Shown piece by piece: positions 26,971 to 36,095 of a stretch of DNA of 64,000 nucleotides. The notes under the pieces were generated by a model. It was not told where the DNA came from and did not search any database. It saw only the letters and a program-made list of their open reading frames with translations. The position numbers were made by a program, and so were the translations under genes. The stretch's first letter is position 1, and the number at the start of each line of letters is the position of its first letter. The stretch covers positions 23,813 through 87,812 of the forward strand of contig NZ_JAATOX010000003.1 of NCBI RefSeq assembly GCF_011806385.1. Direction: 5' to 3'. This DNA comes from Phaeobacter sp. HF9A (GTDB lineage: Bacteria > Pseudomonadota > Alphaproteobacteria > Rhodobacterales > Rhodobacteraceae).

Positions 26971-28617
26971 TCACCCGAGGGACAAGAATATCAGTGCCAT
27001 CGCGCACAACAGACCCACGAAAAGTGCCGGTCTTTCGGTGGCACGAGCGATCCGGTTCCAAGCCGCATATCCGACAATGAGGAATATCGGGGCGAATACG
27101 AGCAATAACAACATTTGCCGCGCCTCTCCCCAATGCAGCTGGGCAAACAGCTGCGGGTTTTCGCCGAGGCCTATGAAGAGGTTGCTGCCGGCGCCGCCAA
27201 GGACTAAGCCACCCAGCACACCGATGCCAGCAAGGACGCTAAGCTTGTTTGCCGATGTCGCGAGTTCTGTTTGCTTTGTCGTATGAATGGCCTCGACCGC
27301 TGTTTGAAGCTCGTCATGGACATCGTCCTTCAGCGCCTCGATGCCAAGTGTCTGCATCCAACGGGCATACATCTCTGTGGGCTGGATTTGGCTGGACACA
27401 CCGGTGAAGTGATATCGGTGCCGATACGTGAGATAATCCTGCTGGATACGCAATATCTCATCGGCGAATTCCTCAGTCCCTTTTTGGGGAAGGGTGCGGG
27501 TAATGCGGGAGGACAAGGCGAGCAGCATCGTTACCTGAAAACGCGCAACCAGGGAGAGCTGTGCATAATGCCTGCGCCAGTGATGCAGCAATATATTGTC
27601 GTAAAACCATCCGGCGCCAACGCTGCCGTAATGGTGCTCTCCGAACATATGACGGGTTGCGCTTGATCCTTCCTTGGGGTCTGGCGCGAACCTGTCGTAA
27701 AATGCCCGCTCTCGATATTGCTCAAGAAAGTCCGAATTGTAGGGATAAGATTGTCCCGCCTGCTCTGCATCCCAGAGCCGCCACCAGTCGCAATCCCGGA
27801 TGCGGTTGACGCTCGTCGCGTCGTCCAGATGCTGATCTATATCGGTCGTTGTGGTCACGCTGACGTAGGAGTTCACGGGCATGCGCTCATCAGAGGGGTC
27901 TCGCCAGAGGCCGCCGTCCTCGCCATTGAGCTTTAGCGGCGCGATCATGTCGGACCAATGCTGAAAAACCTTTGGATTGCGCTCAAACCCGCTTCGCTCC
28001 AGACAGGCCATTGCCTCGTCGCGGGTGGGAGGGTTTGCCATTGCCTCCACCCCGTTCAGCCGGACGGATTGTGGGCATCTTTGCGCGGTGCCGGAGGTCC
28101 AGAAGGGCACGTAGGTCCGGCGGAGATAGTCAAGTGCGGTTTGTGCTTTGTCCAGCGTGATGGCCGGGCCCTGATGGGTCAACTCCAGCGTCATGATGGC
28201 GATGCCGAGATCAAACATATGCAGGGTTAACCGCTCGACCGCGAAATCCAGCCCGAATGCCCCTGCGCCCGCGTCAAAGGTGGCGCTGAGCTGCTTGAGG
28301 TCGTGCCGTTCAAACAGAACAAAGCTCGCATTCTCGTCGCCTGCCTTGGGGTAGAGAAAGTCCTGCGCGAAATCATGGAAATAGACAAATTCCCCGTAGG
28401 GGCCGCCGTCCTTGGCGCTATCGCCCATTTTGACGACATGGAGGGGGTCAGCCACGGACCAGTTCTTATCCGCATGCAGCGCATCAAGCGCGGCTTTGCG
28501 TTCCCGTTTGATGGCGGCGGTGCCGCCTGCCGGTGACAGGATCAGGGGCCATTGATAGAGCAAGCGAAACTGGTGAACTGGGATTTCGGTGGCGGGCGTG
28601 CCCTTAATCTCTGTCAT
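26971..28617 (-). CDS. CRISPR-associated membrane protein of unknown function
   Basis: 548 residues; not a family I can name. A large soluble N-terminal part (about 1-465) is rich in Trp, His and aromatic clusters (EFVYFHDFAQDFLY, LLHHWRRHYAQLSL) and ends in a long helical stretch. It is followed by three hydrophobic segments: LSVLAGIGVLGGLVLGGAG, MLLLLVFAPIFLIVGYAAW and ALFVGLLCAMALIFLSLG at the very C-terminus. This soluble-domain-then-C-terminal-helices layout resembles CorA-type proteins that occur with some type III systems, but no GMN pore motif is seen and homology is not claimed. It lies downstream of the effector operon in the same direction, after a 272-bp gap holding a solitary CRISPR repeat. 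Candidate signalling effector acting on the membrane. Confidence 0.7.
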   Translation of the reverse strand: MTEIKGTPATEIPVHQFRLLYQWPLILSPAGGTAAIKRERKAALDALHADKNWSVADPLHVVKMGDSAKDGGPYGEFVYFHDFAQDFLYPKAGDENASFVLFERHDLKQLSATFDAGAGAFGLDFAVERLTLHMFDLGIAIMTLELTHQGPAITLDKAQTALDYLRRTYVPFWTSGTAQRCPQSVRLNGVEAMANPPTRDEAMACLERSGFERNPKVFQHWSDMIAPLKLNGEDGGLWRDPSDERMPVNSYVSVTTTTDIDQHLDDATSVNRIRDCDWWRLWDAEQAGQSYPYNSDFLEQYRERAFYDRFAPDPKEGSSATRHMFGEHHYGSVGAGWFYDNILLHHWRRHYAQLSLVARFQVTMLLALSSRITRTLPQKGTEEFADEILRIQQDYLTYRHRYHFTGVSSQIQPTEMYARWMQTLGIEALKDDVHDELQTAVEAIHTTKQTELATSANKLSVLAGIGVLGGLVLGGAGSNLFIGLGENPQLFAQLHWGEARQMLLLLVFAPIFLIVGYAAWNRIARATERPALFVGLLCAMALIFLSLG

Positions 28618-28712
28618 TTATCGAATACATGTCCACGTTCGAATGTAAAAAATAAGCCGGCGCCACCCGGGGTGCTGCGCAAGCCTATTTTAAGCCAGGC
28701 CGACTGCCGTGA

Positions 28713-28746
28713 TCAATCCGCCTTCGTGCGGACAGGTGATCTCACC
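28713..28746 (-). repeat. Solitary CRISPR repeat upstream of the membrane-protein gene
   Basis: On the minus strand this matches the first 34 of 37 nt of the array-1 repeat without mismatch (GGTGAGATCACC ... GGCGGATTGA); only the end of the 3' handle differs (TCAC instead of AAC). No second repeat follows, so there is no true spacer. It is read in the same direction as the membrane-protein gene and sits 96 bp before its start, so Cas6 could cut the mRNA leader here. AT-rich sequence with a TTGACA box lies upstream (28747-28889), like a leader. Confidence 0.85.
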
Positions 28747-28889
28747 GCAACGAGCCGACATCGACGAACTACCCGTCGAAGCTGATTGAGTTTGGACAGG
28801 TTGCACATCGCGCGGAGCGATGATTTTGGCGAAAAAACTCAATATTTACAATTAGTGTCAATGTATTAACGATTATCTGAACCAAAATA

Positions 28890-30950
28890 TCACCTCTTGC
28901 GCCTGTCTGTATGGCTGGCCGCCGGGTATTCGGGTAGGCCAAGCGCGGATGTCTCCTGAATGGTTTTACCTGCGTAGCCCTGTTTGGCTTCTGTGGCTTT
29001 GGACTTCAGTTCGGAATATGCGGCGAGGATCTGATCTGAATCGGCGCTATCGGTCCCGGCTTTGGGGTATTGGAGCAATTCCGCTTGCTGCCTGCCGATT
29101 TCGGGATCGGCCATCGCCCGGAGGCTCTGGATCTGCGGCAGGCTGTCAAACGGCTGTTCCAACTGCGCAGATACCCAGCTGGTATAGGCGGTCAGGGCAG
29201 CCGCCAGATCCAGATCGCCACATCCGGCGATGCGGGCGCGGACCTGACCATAGCCAAAGGCTTTGGCCCGTCCCATCATATGACGATAGCCGTGTTTGTC
29301 GTCGAGATCACCAAAGGTAATCGCCCAGACCAAGGCACCGAGTTCAATGGGAGAAATGTTGCGAAAGCGAATGTCGCCGCGAAAGAGCGCGCCTTTTTGG
29401 AGAAAGGTCACCTCGCTGCTCATGCGCTCGTCTCGCCCCTGCGCGCTGACTGTCCCGCTGCCCGAGACCTGCGGGAGGCTGACCTCGCTACCTCGCGCGA
29501 CATAACGCTTTCGGCCTGCAAGGATGGCGTTTTTGTTGTTGAAATCAACCGGGTGCTTGGCGGTGTCGGTGTCTGCTTTCAGGTAAAAGGGCCAATAAGA
29601 GGCGCGCGGTCGGGTGGCAGCGTACCGCCTGGGCTGCTGTTCTTCCTTGGCGTTGTCCGATAGGGCAAAGCCGAAACGGACCCGGCTGCGCAAGGCCTTT
29701 TGCTGCTTTGTTCGCATCGCCGGGCGGGTGTCTGGCGTTTCAGGCGGTGCCCAGCCCAACAGCGCTTGAACGAGATCATATTCGTCGTCGGATGTGCCAT
29801 CTGGTTGCGTTCGCGTGATCAGGTCTCGTACAGATTTTTTGTAGGGAACCCGCAAGAACGGCGTCAGGGAGAGTATTGGCGTTTCTCCACAAGTGCTTTG
29901 GTTGCCACCAACCTCTGGATTGCGCCAATACACCGGCAGCCCCCAGCGGTTCGGGTCTTTCAGTTGTTCCTTGAGAGACATGCGCTTATCGACCTGGCCA
30001 GCATCAGCGGCCTCGGCCTGGTCAAAGCAGATTGCCCGGCCTTCAGCGACGAGAACATCATAGAGGCACTGGGGGGCATTGCCCGTGTCGTTGTCACGTT
30101 TGGCGTTGGAGACGCGACTGAGGGAGGCGAGGAAGCGCTCGGCGACGTCTGCATTGATTCGCGTGCCGACGGAGTGAACAGGGTGGTCTTCGAGGTCGGG
30201 CCAGGTAAAAATGTACTCTTTCGTTTTCTCTGTTTTGCCTGAGCGCCCGGGCTCCGCTGTTGTGGATGTGACCACAAGCTGCGCGCGGCCATGATCCGGT
30301 GAAAGCCCCAGTTCCTCAGCCCTGCACAAACCACCGAGCGCGACTTTATCTATGGCTTCGTGGCGCTCAAAGGCAGTGGCCAGATGCCATTGGTCTTTGC
30401 CCATGGGCGAGCCAAGCAAGGGGAGCAAACTGGAAAATTCGATCGGCAGAGTTTGAGCGGCCTGAACCAAGACATAGCTCGGTTTAACCTTTCCGTCAGC
30501 ATCTTCCAGCACACGAAAAAGCCAACCTCCTTTGGGTTTGCTGTCAGCTTTAGGCTTGACTTGGGTTTTCCAGGTGGCGTCGTTCATATTGCGTGTCGCG
30601 GCAGCGCAGTCATCAACGAAATTCAGGCGCGCGAAACAGGCGATCTCCATCACAGAACGGATCATGCCCTTCAAAGTACTACCGGGCAGCGCGAACTGGT
30701 CGCCAATTTTGAGCGGGCGGTTGCTATCAGGGGAGGCGTCAGCCGTATCAACTGCATCGCCCCCTCCGACAAGCAGGGGCGTCTCCGCTTGCCATTCAAC
30801 CTGGAGCGTGCCGGTCAAACTGACTTCGACAGGGCGGCTCAGGTCTAGGTCATCACTTGGTGAGCTCAGCGCTTTTTTTCCAATTTCGACAAACCGGTAA
30901 GGCGCGCGGCAAAGGTTGCTAAGGTTGTGCTTGGTGTTGTTGTTACCCAT
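28890..30950 (-). CDS. Type III RAMP protein, large single-Cas7 type (TIGR03986-like)
   Basis: 686-residue backbone protein of the type III effector. The start MGNNNTKHNLSNLCRAPYRF is typical of the TIGR03986 RAMP family. The first RAMP strand is VEWQAETPLLVGGGD, followed by LPGSTLKGMIRSVME (the LKG helix that starts Cas7-type folds). The fold closes near the C-terminus with MMGRAKAFGYGQVRARI (the glycine-rich loop). Between them are several hundred residues of insertion. It overlaps the preceding gene by 8 nt. It is last in the effector operon; in analogy to other type III complexes it would bind crRNA and target RNA, but which position it fills is not known. Confidence 0.85.
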   Translation of the reverse strand: MGNNNTKHNLSNLCRAPYRFVEIGKKALSSPSDDLDLSRPVEVSLTGTLQVEWQAETPLLVGGGDAVDTADASPDSNRPLKIGDQFALPGSTLKGMIRSVMEIACFARLNFVDDCAAATRNMNDATWKTQVKPKADSKPKGGWLFRVLEDADGKVKPSYVLVQAAQTLPIEFSSLLPLLGSPMGKDQWHLATAFERHEAIDKVALGGLCRAEELGLSPDHGRAQLVVTSTTAEPGRSGKTEKTKEYIFTWPDLEDHPVHSVGTRINADVAERFLASLSRVSNAKRDNDTGNAPQCLYDVLVAEGRAICFDQAEAADAGQVDKRMSLKEQLKDPNRWGLPVYWRNPEVGGNQSTCGETPILSLTPFLRVPYKKSVRDLITRTQPDGTSDDEYDLVQALLGWAPPETPDTRPAMRTKQQKALRSRVRFGFALSDNAKEEQQPRRYAATRPRASYWPFYLKADTDTAKHPVDFNNKNAILAGRKRYVARGSEVSLPQVSGSGTVSAQGRDERMSSEVTFLQKGALFRGDIRFRNISPIELGALVWAITFGDLDDKHGYRHMMGRAKAFGYGQVRARIAGCGDLDLAAALTAYTSWVSAQLEQPFDSLPQIQSLRAMADPEIGRQQAELLQYPKAGTDSADSDQILAAYSELKSKATEAKQGYAGKTIQETSALGLPEYPAASHTDRRKR

Positions 30951-32175
30951 GGTTTTCAACCTCCACAGTAAACCATCCAAATCCGACAGAGGAACCATGC
31001 CCAAGCTCAAGCCCCTCAGCTTTGAGGTTGGAAAGCAGCTGGTCGACAAGTTTCGGAGACTCGGGCGTCCCAATGAAATGCCGGGGAACTCGTAGGTCGA
31101 CCTTGAACTCCGGCTGCCAGGCTGCGCTGCGAACAAACAATGCTGTATCTCGCGCCGCGCCAGTCAGGCGATCAATACTATTGCTGCTGAGTGTGATCGG
31201 TTTGCCGGGATTGGTACAGCTGACAGCGCCGATTTGCAGGGCGGCCTTGCGGCCCGCCACACCAAACAATTGTTCGATCTCGCTCAGGCCGTCCAGTAAG
31301 GTGTCGCGATCCCTTGCGATATTTGGTTGATCACACGGTTCGGACGCTCTGTTTCGTGAGCGTTCTGCCAACCAGCGGGCCCTGGATCTGAGCGCCCCGG
31401 CAATGCTTGATTGCATGAGCTCAGGTTCATCCTTCGCGGTTTTCCGTCCGGTTAGCGTGTTGCCATGGGTGTCTCCGACAGACATGTAGGGGCCATCACA
31501 CCGCAAATGTAGCGTGAGCCTGGTATGGTTGTCAGAACTAAAGGCGTACCGGTCCATTTCGGTCAAGAGACCTGTGATGTCGCACGACGTTTGCTTTAAC
31601 GGTCCGTCGGCGTTGGCGGCGAGCTGGCGAATCTCTATGCTCTCGCGGCATAAAAAAACCTGGCCAAATCCTTTAGATGATCCGCCGCCGATCTGAATGC
31701 CTTGTTCCAGAACCGCGAGAACAGGAGCGAGTGCCTCAATCTCGGCGCCAAAGTAGTCGGCGCGGAAAATGTACTCAGCGCCGCCCGCGATTTCATCACG
31801 GTTGAAGAGCTTATTTTCTTGCGATGCACCTGTCGCAGGGTCCAAGGCAACATGAGTGACGGTGCGAACCTGTTTGACCGAACCACCCATAACGCAGTGA
31901 TCTATCCAAAGCGTCGCAACATTGCCAACGCCACGTTCATGCTCGCTTCCCTGTCCAAAAAGAGTGCATGTTGCTGGTTCGTCAAGATCGACGAGTGCGC
32001 GGCGCAATGCTCCCTTGAGCGAGGATGCAGGTATTATCGGTTGACCGTCGTGCCACCTGACAATCGTAGATACTTCGTGGCCCTCGTCATCCAGTCGGCG
32101 GTCGGCGCCACTGACGAACAGATCTGATTTGGCGATAAGGATCGCTTGAACGGCAACGCGGTTTCCGAAGATCAT
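30943..32175 (-). CDS. Type III RAMP protein with two Cas7-like domains
   Basis: 410 residues. First RAMP unit: FVSGADRRLDDEGHEVSTIV with PIIPASSLKGALRRAL (residues about 20-70) and closing GGGSSKGFGQVFL near 165-180. Second unit: LTLHLRCDGPYMSVGD with MQSSIAGALRSRARWLAE and a terminal glycine-rich GHGSSVGFGWFTVEV. The Asp residues in VSGADRRLDDEG may be the cleavage site for target RNA, as in Csm3/Cmr4, but this needs structure-based alignment. ATGA overlap with the upstream gene. A tandem Cas7 protein like this is reminiscent of type III-D. Confidence 0.85.
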   Translation of the reverse strand: MIFGNRVAVQAILIAKSDLFVSGADRRLDDEGHEVSTIVRWHDGQPIIPASSLKGALRRALVDLDEPATCTLFGQGSEHERGVGNVATLWIDHCVMGGSVKQVRTVTHVALDPATGASQENKLFNRDEIAGGAEYIFRADYFGAEIEALAPVLAVLEQGIQIGGGSSKGFGQVFLCRESIEIRQLAANADGPLKQTSCDITGLLTEMDRYAFSSDNHTRLTLHLRCDGPYMSVGDTHGNTLTGRKTAKDEPELMQSSIAGALRSRARWLAERSRNRASEPCDQPNIARDRDTLLDGLSEIEQLFGVAGRKAALQIGAVSCTNPGKPITLSSNSIDRLTGAARDTALFVRSAAWQPEFKVDLRVPRHFIGTPESPKLVDQLLSNLKAEGLELGHGSSVGFGWFTVEVENHG

Positions 32176-33926
32176 AGTTTTAGCCCCTTGCTCACTAGGG
32201 CATGGTCGAAGTCGAACGACACCTGGCCGAACCCGTTTTCTCGAAGGAAGGGAAATTCACGCCAGTCGCGGCTCATACAAGATGCAGGCGGCAAACCATG
32301 TTGAAGGATATCGGCAAGCTGAGGCCTATCGACGACTTTCAGACGAAACACTGAGCCGGGCGAGGTCATAATCCAAGGGATATATCCCTTGGGATTGGCG
32401 CGATAGCGCAGCGCCAAATAGCCGCCTTTGATATGCTGGCGTGCATAAAAGCGTTCAAGTTGCAGGCCATGCTCTTCAAAATAACTCTGGTATAGCTCCT
32501 CGGTAGACGTATTGGAGGCTTTGTCTGGGGCAAACAAGCAGGCTTCGGTTTCGAGGCACAAGTTCACATGTTCAGACGTTGGTGTGATTGGTGCTTCGTC
32601 CTCCGTAGCGAGGCCGCGAAGTACTGCGCCGGTTTTCCCAAATCCAGGAATCCCCTGATCGAGCATGGCGAGGATCTCGGATAGGGGGGTGGTTACCGAT
32701 GGTGGGCGAATGAAGCCGCGCCAATACAGGCCATCAGTTGGAACGACGGCCATTTGCGAGAACAGTTGGCCCGTGCCCTCAGCCCCTTCCAGTCCCGGAA
32801 CGTAGGCCGAGGTCAGTGTTTCAGACGCAATACGCGTACGGGTGCGACCACTATATCGAATTGCCGGATCGTTTTCCCATTCCGTGCCAAGTGTTCGTGC
32901 AAGTGCGGCGCGTACGTCACTCTCCTCGTTCTTCCAGTCGGTTTGATATTTATGATGGCCAGTGCGTTCGTCGCCAGCAAGGCTGCAATAAAGTGATCCC
33001 TCGCAAGCAGAAAGTGAGAGAGGAAGAGATCTTCTGCCGTTTGGCTGCGCATGGCTAATCATCATCATTGAGAGGAATTCAGTGGCTTCAATGCCGGCAG
33101 CAGATAATGACCGAGCCAGAGTTCCTTTAATCGCACCGCCAGGTAAAATAGCAGAACCGAAGTACATATTTTGCCCATGGCGCTCAGCATCGACAATGAA
33201 GGGCCGATCAACGAAATAATCCATGCGCAATCTATGAAGCGGCTTAGCAGCCTTCGCTGGTATGCGTTTTACCTTCTCAAGGCCAAAGGGCTGCGGGGCA
33301 CCTACCTCAAGCTTAGCCACCCTGCCGAAGCCGACGCTTTTCATTCCGCCCATTGCAAATATCCGTAGTGCTGCACTGGCAATCAGATTTCGAGCTTCTT
33401 TCTCGCCAAGGTTTTTAGCACTGGGAATACTGCCGGGAGCGAAAAGCACGTCGCCGTGAAAGGCGACTTCCTGACCGAAGTCGAATGGGCATTCAATGAA
33501 CTGAAGCGCTCCTTCCTGAGCGGTCCCTAGTTCAGAATCGATGGCAACGCGTACGGTGCGTTTGGGTGCGGTATTGTCGGCGTCGTTGGCAGAGGGGGCT
33601 GATTGGAAATCAGGAAAGATGAGGGCCGCCCTTTCAGGTTCATTGTCGACCTGCCATTTCGGGGCGGGCGCCCCGGTTCTTCTATTGCCAGACGGGGTGC
33701 CAAAAAGCTCTGCGACATCGTCGTCGTTCAGGATCCGTTCGTGACATAGCTGCTGTGCAGCGGCTAGGAAATTTCCTTTGACCAGCGATGCAGGCAAAAC
33801 AAAGCGCTCTCCGCTTGCGTCGCGCGCTAGGACCGCATCAAAGCCAGGGCCAGCCGCCGTGTCGCCTGGTGTAAACCATGGTGCGCGTAAGATAATCGTC
33901 GTGGGGATGCGCCAACAATAACTCAT
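32172..33926 (-). CDS. Type III RAMP protein, tandem Cas7-like
   Basis: 584 residues. Unit one starts TTIILRAPWFTPGDTAAGPG, has VLPASLVKGNFLAAAQQL and closes MGGMKSVGFGRVAKLE at about residue 205. Unit two starts RLRMDYFVDRPFIVDAE, has LPGGAIKGTLARSLSAAG and closes in the C-terminal third with LRENGFGQVSFDFDHAL. The AFGTPSGNRRTG-like segment near residue 75 is typical of Csm3-like thumbs. Its ATG overlaps the cas10 stop as ATGA. It is probably the subunit next to Cas10, but that is inferred from gene order only. Confidence 0.85.
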   Translation of the reverse strand: MSYCWRIPTTIILRAPWFTPGDTAAGPGFDAVLARDASGERFVLPASLVKGNFLAAAQQLCHERILNDDDVAELFGTPSGNRRTGAPAPKWQVDNEPERAALIFPDFQSAPSANDADNTAPKRTVRVAIDSELGTAQEGALQFIECPFDFGQEVAFHGDVLFAPGSIPSAKNLGEKEARNLIASAALRIFAMGGMKSVGFGRVAKLEVGAPQPFGLEKVKRIPAKAAKPLHRLRMDYFVDRPFIVDAERHGQNMYFGSAILPGGAIKGTLARSLSAAGIEATEFLSMMMISHAQPNGRRSLPLSLSACEGSLYCSLAGDERTGHHKYQTDWKNEESDVRAALARTLGTEWENDPAIRYSGRTRTRIASETLTSAYVPGLEGAEGTGQLFSQMAVVPTDGLYWRGFIRPPSVTTPLSEILAMLDQGIPGFGKTGAVLRGLATEDEAPITPTSEHVNLCLETEACLFAPDKASNTSTEELYQSYFEEHGLQLERFYARQHIKGGYLALRYRANPKGYIPWIMTSPGSVFRLKVVDRPQLADILQHGLPPASCMSRDWREFPFLRENGFGQVSFDFDHALVSKGLKL

Positions 33927-35794
33927 GTAAGGTGTGCCCTTGGTTGAATATAATCCAGCAGCAGGGCAATTTGGGCAAACTTTACCAGTGGCCGCGCCGT
34001 ATGTTCTGGGAATAAGCCATCCTTGATGGCGTTGAGCTCCACGTCGGGTATGGCTGGCGCTGTTCTGTCTATATCGGCCAATATTTTCTCAACAATGTCG
34101 GTATTGTTGGCATTCACGCGAGCGATGTTTTGACAATATTTGTAGTAGATCTGATGCAGACCCGATCGGCGCAGGCCAGAGAGCATTTTTTCAACCACAC
34201 CAGGGAGTGCGCAGGCTTCCTCTGCGCCAAGACAGAAGGCCTTGGTCTCCACGACGCCACCAAGCCAATCTGCGCGGAATTGATCTGGCAAGAAATGGAT
34301 GCGGTCAACGCCTTCATAGGCAATGGCCTGCCAGGCCGCATTCGGCTTGGCTTCCTTTGCGTGATCCGCGAGCTGTTCAGCGGCGGCCTTGAGGTCGCGG
34401 ATCGGTGCGTTGTGGGGACCAAATGCCAAACCAGTCGCAAACGTCAGCTCTTCCCCGTCCGGCGTTTGCCACTTTTTCACGGCCGCGTGTATTTCCTGCG
34501 CGAGTTCCCAGCCCTTCCACGCCGGGAGGACGAAGGTAAATTCATCCCCGCCCCAAAGTAGTGTTTCAAACCGCGCGAGCGCCCCGCTTGCATCGCGCAT
34601 CTCTTTGTCGGCGCGGATCCAGGTCAGAATCTGCGCCAACAGGCCCGCCTTCAGGATGTCCAAATAATTGGAAAGGGCGCGATATTCCTCCATGTCGCGG
34701 ACATTTAGTCTGAGTTTACCGAAGGAGTTTCCGTCCATATTGAGAACGCATATGTTCGAGCGGAGGCTGATCGGCAGCCCGGGCGGTGGCGCGTGAACGA
34801 GGTCCTGAAAGTCGCTCGCAAAGCGCAACGGCTCCGCCTTTGCACTCTCCGTTGCTTGTTCAATCTGCTCCAGGGCCGCTTTGACGGCAGGCAAGGTTCG
34901 CCAATCCTCCCGCAGCGATGTTGCCGCGACGCGTGCATGTTCGAGGACGTCACCATAAAATTTCGGCTTCTCTCGGGTGCCAACGATCCGGCGGCGCTTT
35001 GCTGTTATGGAGGTGGGGCGGCCCTTTTCAGAGTGTTTGGCATCCGCTGCGTGGAGGCCAGTATAGGCGCATACGACGCTCTCTGTCCGGTGGCCGTTCA
35101 ACTCGGTCGTTAGCGCGGGAACGATGCAGGAAAGACGCTGTAGCTGCGAACGGCCGAGCGCTGTGTCAAGGGCGGCTATAATCGCGCGAGGAGACGTTTG
35201 TTTCGGGCCGGTGGGGCAATGCCATGCGACGTTGAACAGCATGAGGTCAAAGGGCCAGTCTTGCTGCGGGCTGCTCAAAAAGCCCCGCACGGCGTCGCAG
35301 ATCGCCTCGCATTGCGCCGGATCCAGCGAAGGTGCGCGCGCATTCTGGTCACCACATTTATACAGAATCTGGCCCGCAATATTCTCGACATCCGCCTCCC
35401 CGCCCAACATCAGCGTTGATATGACGGATCGCGCCGCGTCGCGAAGGGAGGCATCTGACAGGGCGTGCTTTGCCGTCTCGGCGGCCTGCTGAAGCGCCTT
35501 GTTCCATTTCGCCTTTTTGATGCTCTTTGGTGGCTTGATGGCCTGCCCCTTTATCGTCAGCTCTGTGCGTTCCTCCCTTTTGCTGGCGGACCACAGTAAT
35601 TCAGAGGCAGAGGACTGGATCCAGCGAAAATCAAACGCGGGAAAGGCGGACGCCAGATGATCCTGCAATTTAGCGGGCGCCGCCAAAAGCGTCAGAGAGG
35701 CCCCGCGCGTGATTGACAAATCACCGGTGTCATACACAGTCTGGCCAAACGCATAAGGGGCACATTTGAAATAGGTGAGACCAAGTTTCTCCAT
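33923..35794 (-). CDS. cas10: Cas10-like large subunit, no HD domain, GGDE palm motif
   Basis: 623 residues from MEKLGLTYFK (GAGGAG 9 nt upstream; an ATG 30 nt earlier lacks one). The palm/cyclase core is clear: LNMDGNSFGKLRL at 352-364 (metal-binding Asp 354), then LLWGGDEFTFVLP at 412-424. Where most Cas10 proteins have Gly-Gly-Asp-Asp, this has Gly-Gly-Asp-Glu, the form used by active diguanylate cyclases, so nucleotide cyclisation may persist. No His-Asp pair typical of the HD nuclease occurs in the N-terminal 200 residues, so DNA cleavage by this subunit is unlikely. It is the first gene of a four-gene overlapping operon, divergent from CRISPR array 1. Confidence 0.9.
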   Translation of the reverse strand: MEKLGLTYFKCAPYAFGQTVYDTGDLSITRGASLTLLAAPAKLQDHLASAFPAFDFRWIQSSASELLWSASKREERTELTIKGQAIKPPKSIKKAKWNKALQQAAETAKHALSDASLRDAARSVISTLMLGGEADVENIAGQILYKCGDQNARAPSLDPAQCEAICDAVRGFLSSPQQDWPFDLMLFNVAWHCPTGPKQTSPRAIIAALDTALGRSQLQRLSCIVPALTTELNGHRTESVVCAYTGLHAADAKHSEKGRPTSITAKRRRIVGTREKPKFYGDVLEHARVAATSLREDWRTLPAVKAALEQIEQATESAKAEPLRFASDFQDLVHAPPPGLPISLRSNICVLNMDGNSFGKLRLNVRDMEEYRALSNYLDILKAGLLAQILTWIRADKEMRDASGALARFETLLWGGDEFTFVLPAWKGWELAQEIHAAVKKWQTPDGEELTFATGLAFGPHNAPIRDLKAAAEQLADHAKEAKPNAAWQAIAYEGVDRIHFLPDQFRADWLGGVVETKAFCLGAEEACALPGVVEKMLSGLRRSGLHQIYYKYCQNIARVNANNTDIVEKILADIDRTAPAIPDVELNAIKDGLFPEHTARPLVKFAQIALLLDYIQPRAHLT

Positions 35795-36095
35795 AAAAAT
35801 CTCCTCAATCAATGCATCCAGCATTGCCTAGCTCTTTCGTGTGAGCAAGAAATAATACTGAGGTGCCGAGATTTTACCGCCCGCTGAGAGAGGAAAGGGG
35901 CGCCAGATCTGCGAAGTAAGGCGCCGAACTTTTGAATTCACCTTCAGAAATGGCGTAGAGAATTGATAATAAATACAAATATAGCCTTTGATCACAATTT
36001 TTATCAAAAATTGGCGCAGGTTTCCTGTATTCGGGCTGCTTGCAATCGGAATGCGGGAAAATTTCATATTGATTTGAGTGCACTCCGGCGGGTAA
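35795..36095 (+). promoter_or_regulatory. Leader of CRISPR array 1 and divergent cas10 promoter region
   Basis: 301 bp without a gene. The part next to cas10 is GC-rich, then 35930-36090 is AT-rich (TTGATAATAAATACAAATATAG). It lies on the 5' side of the repeats, and the degenerate repeat is at the other end, so this is the leader and the array is read on the plus strand. The same region must also serve the cas10 operon on the minus strand. Confidence 0.7.

Noticed and set aside
34530..34570. GGDEF motif suggesting a diguanylate cyclase
   Set aside because: The protein is first in an operon of RAMP genes and has the Cas10-type palm layout (MDGNSFG then GGDE), with no partner domains of c-di-GMP enzymes.
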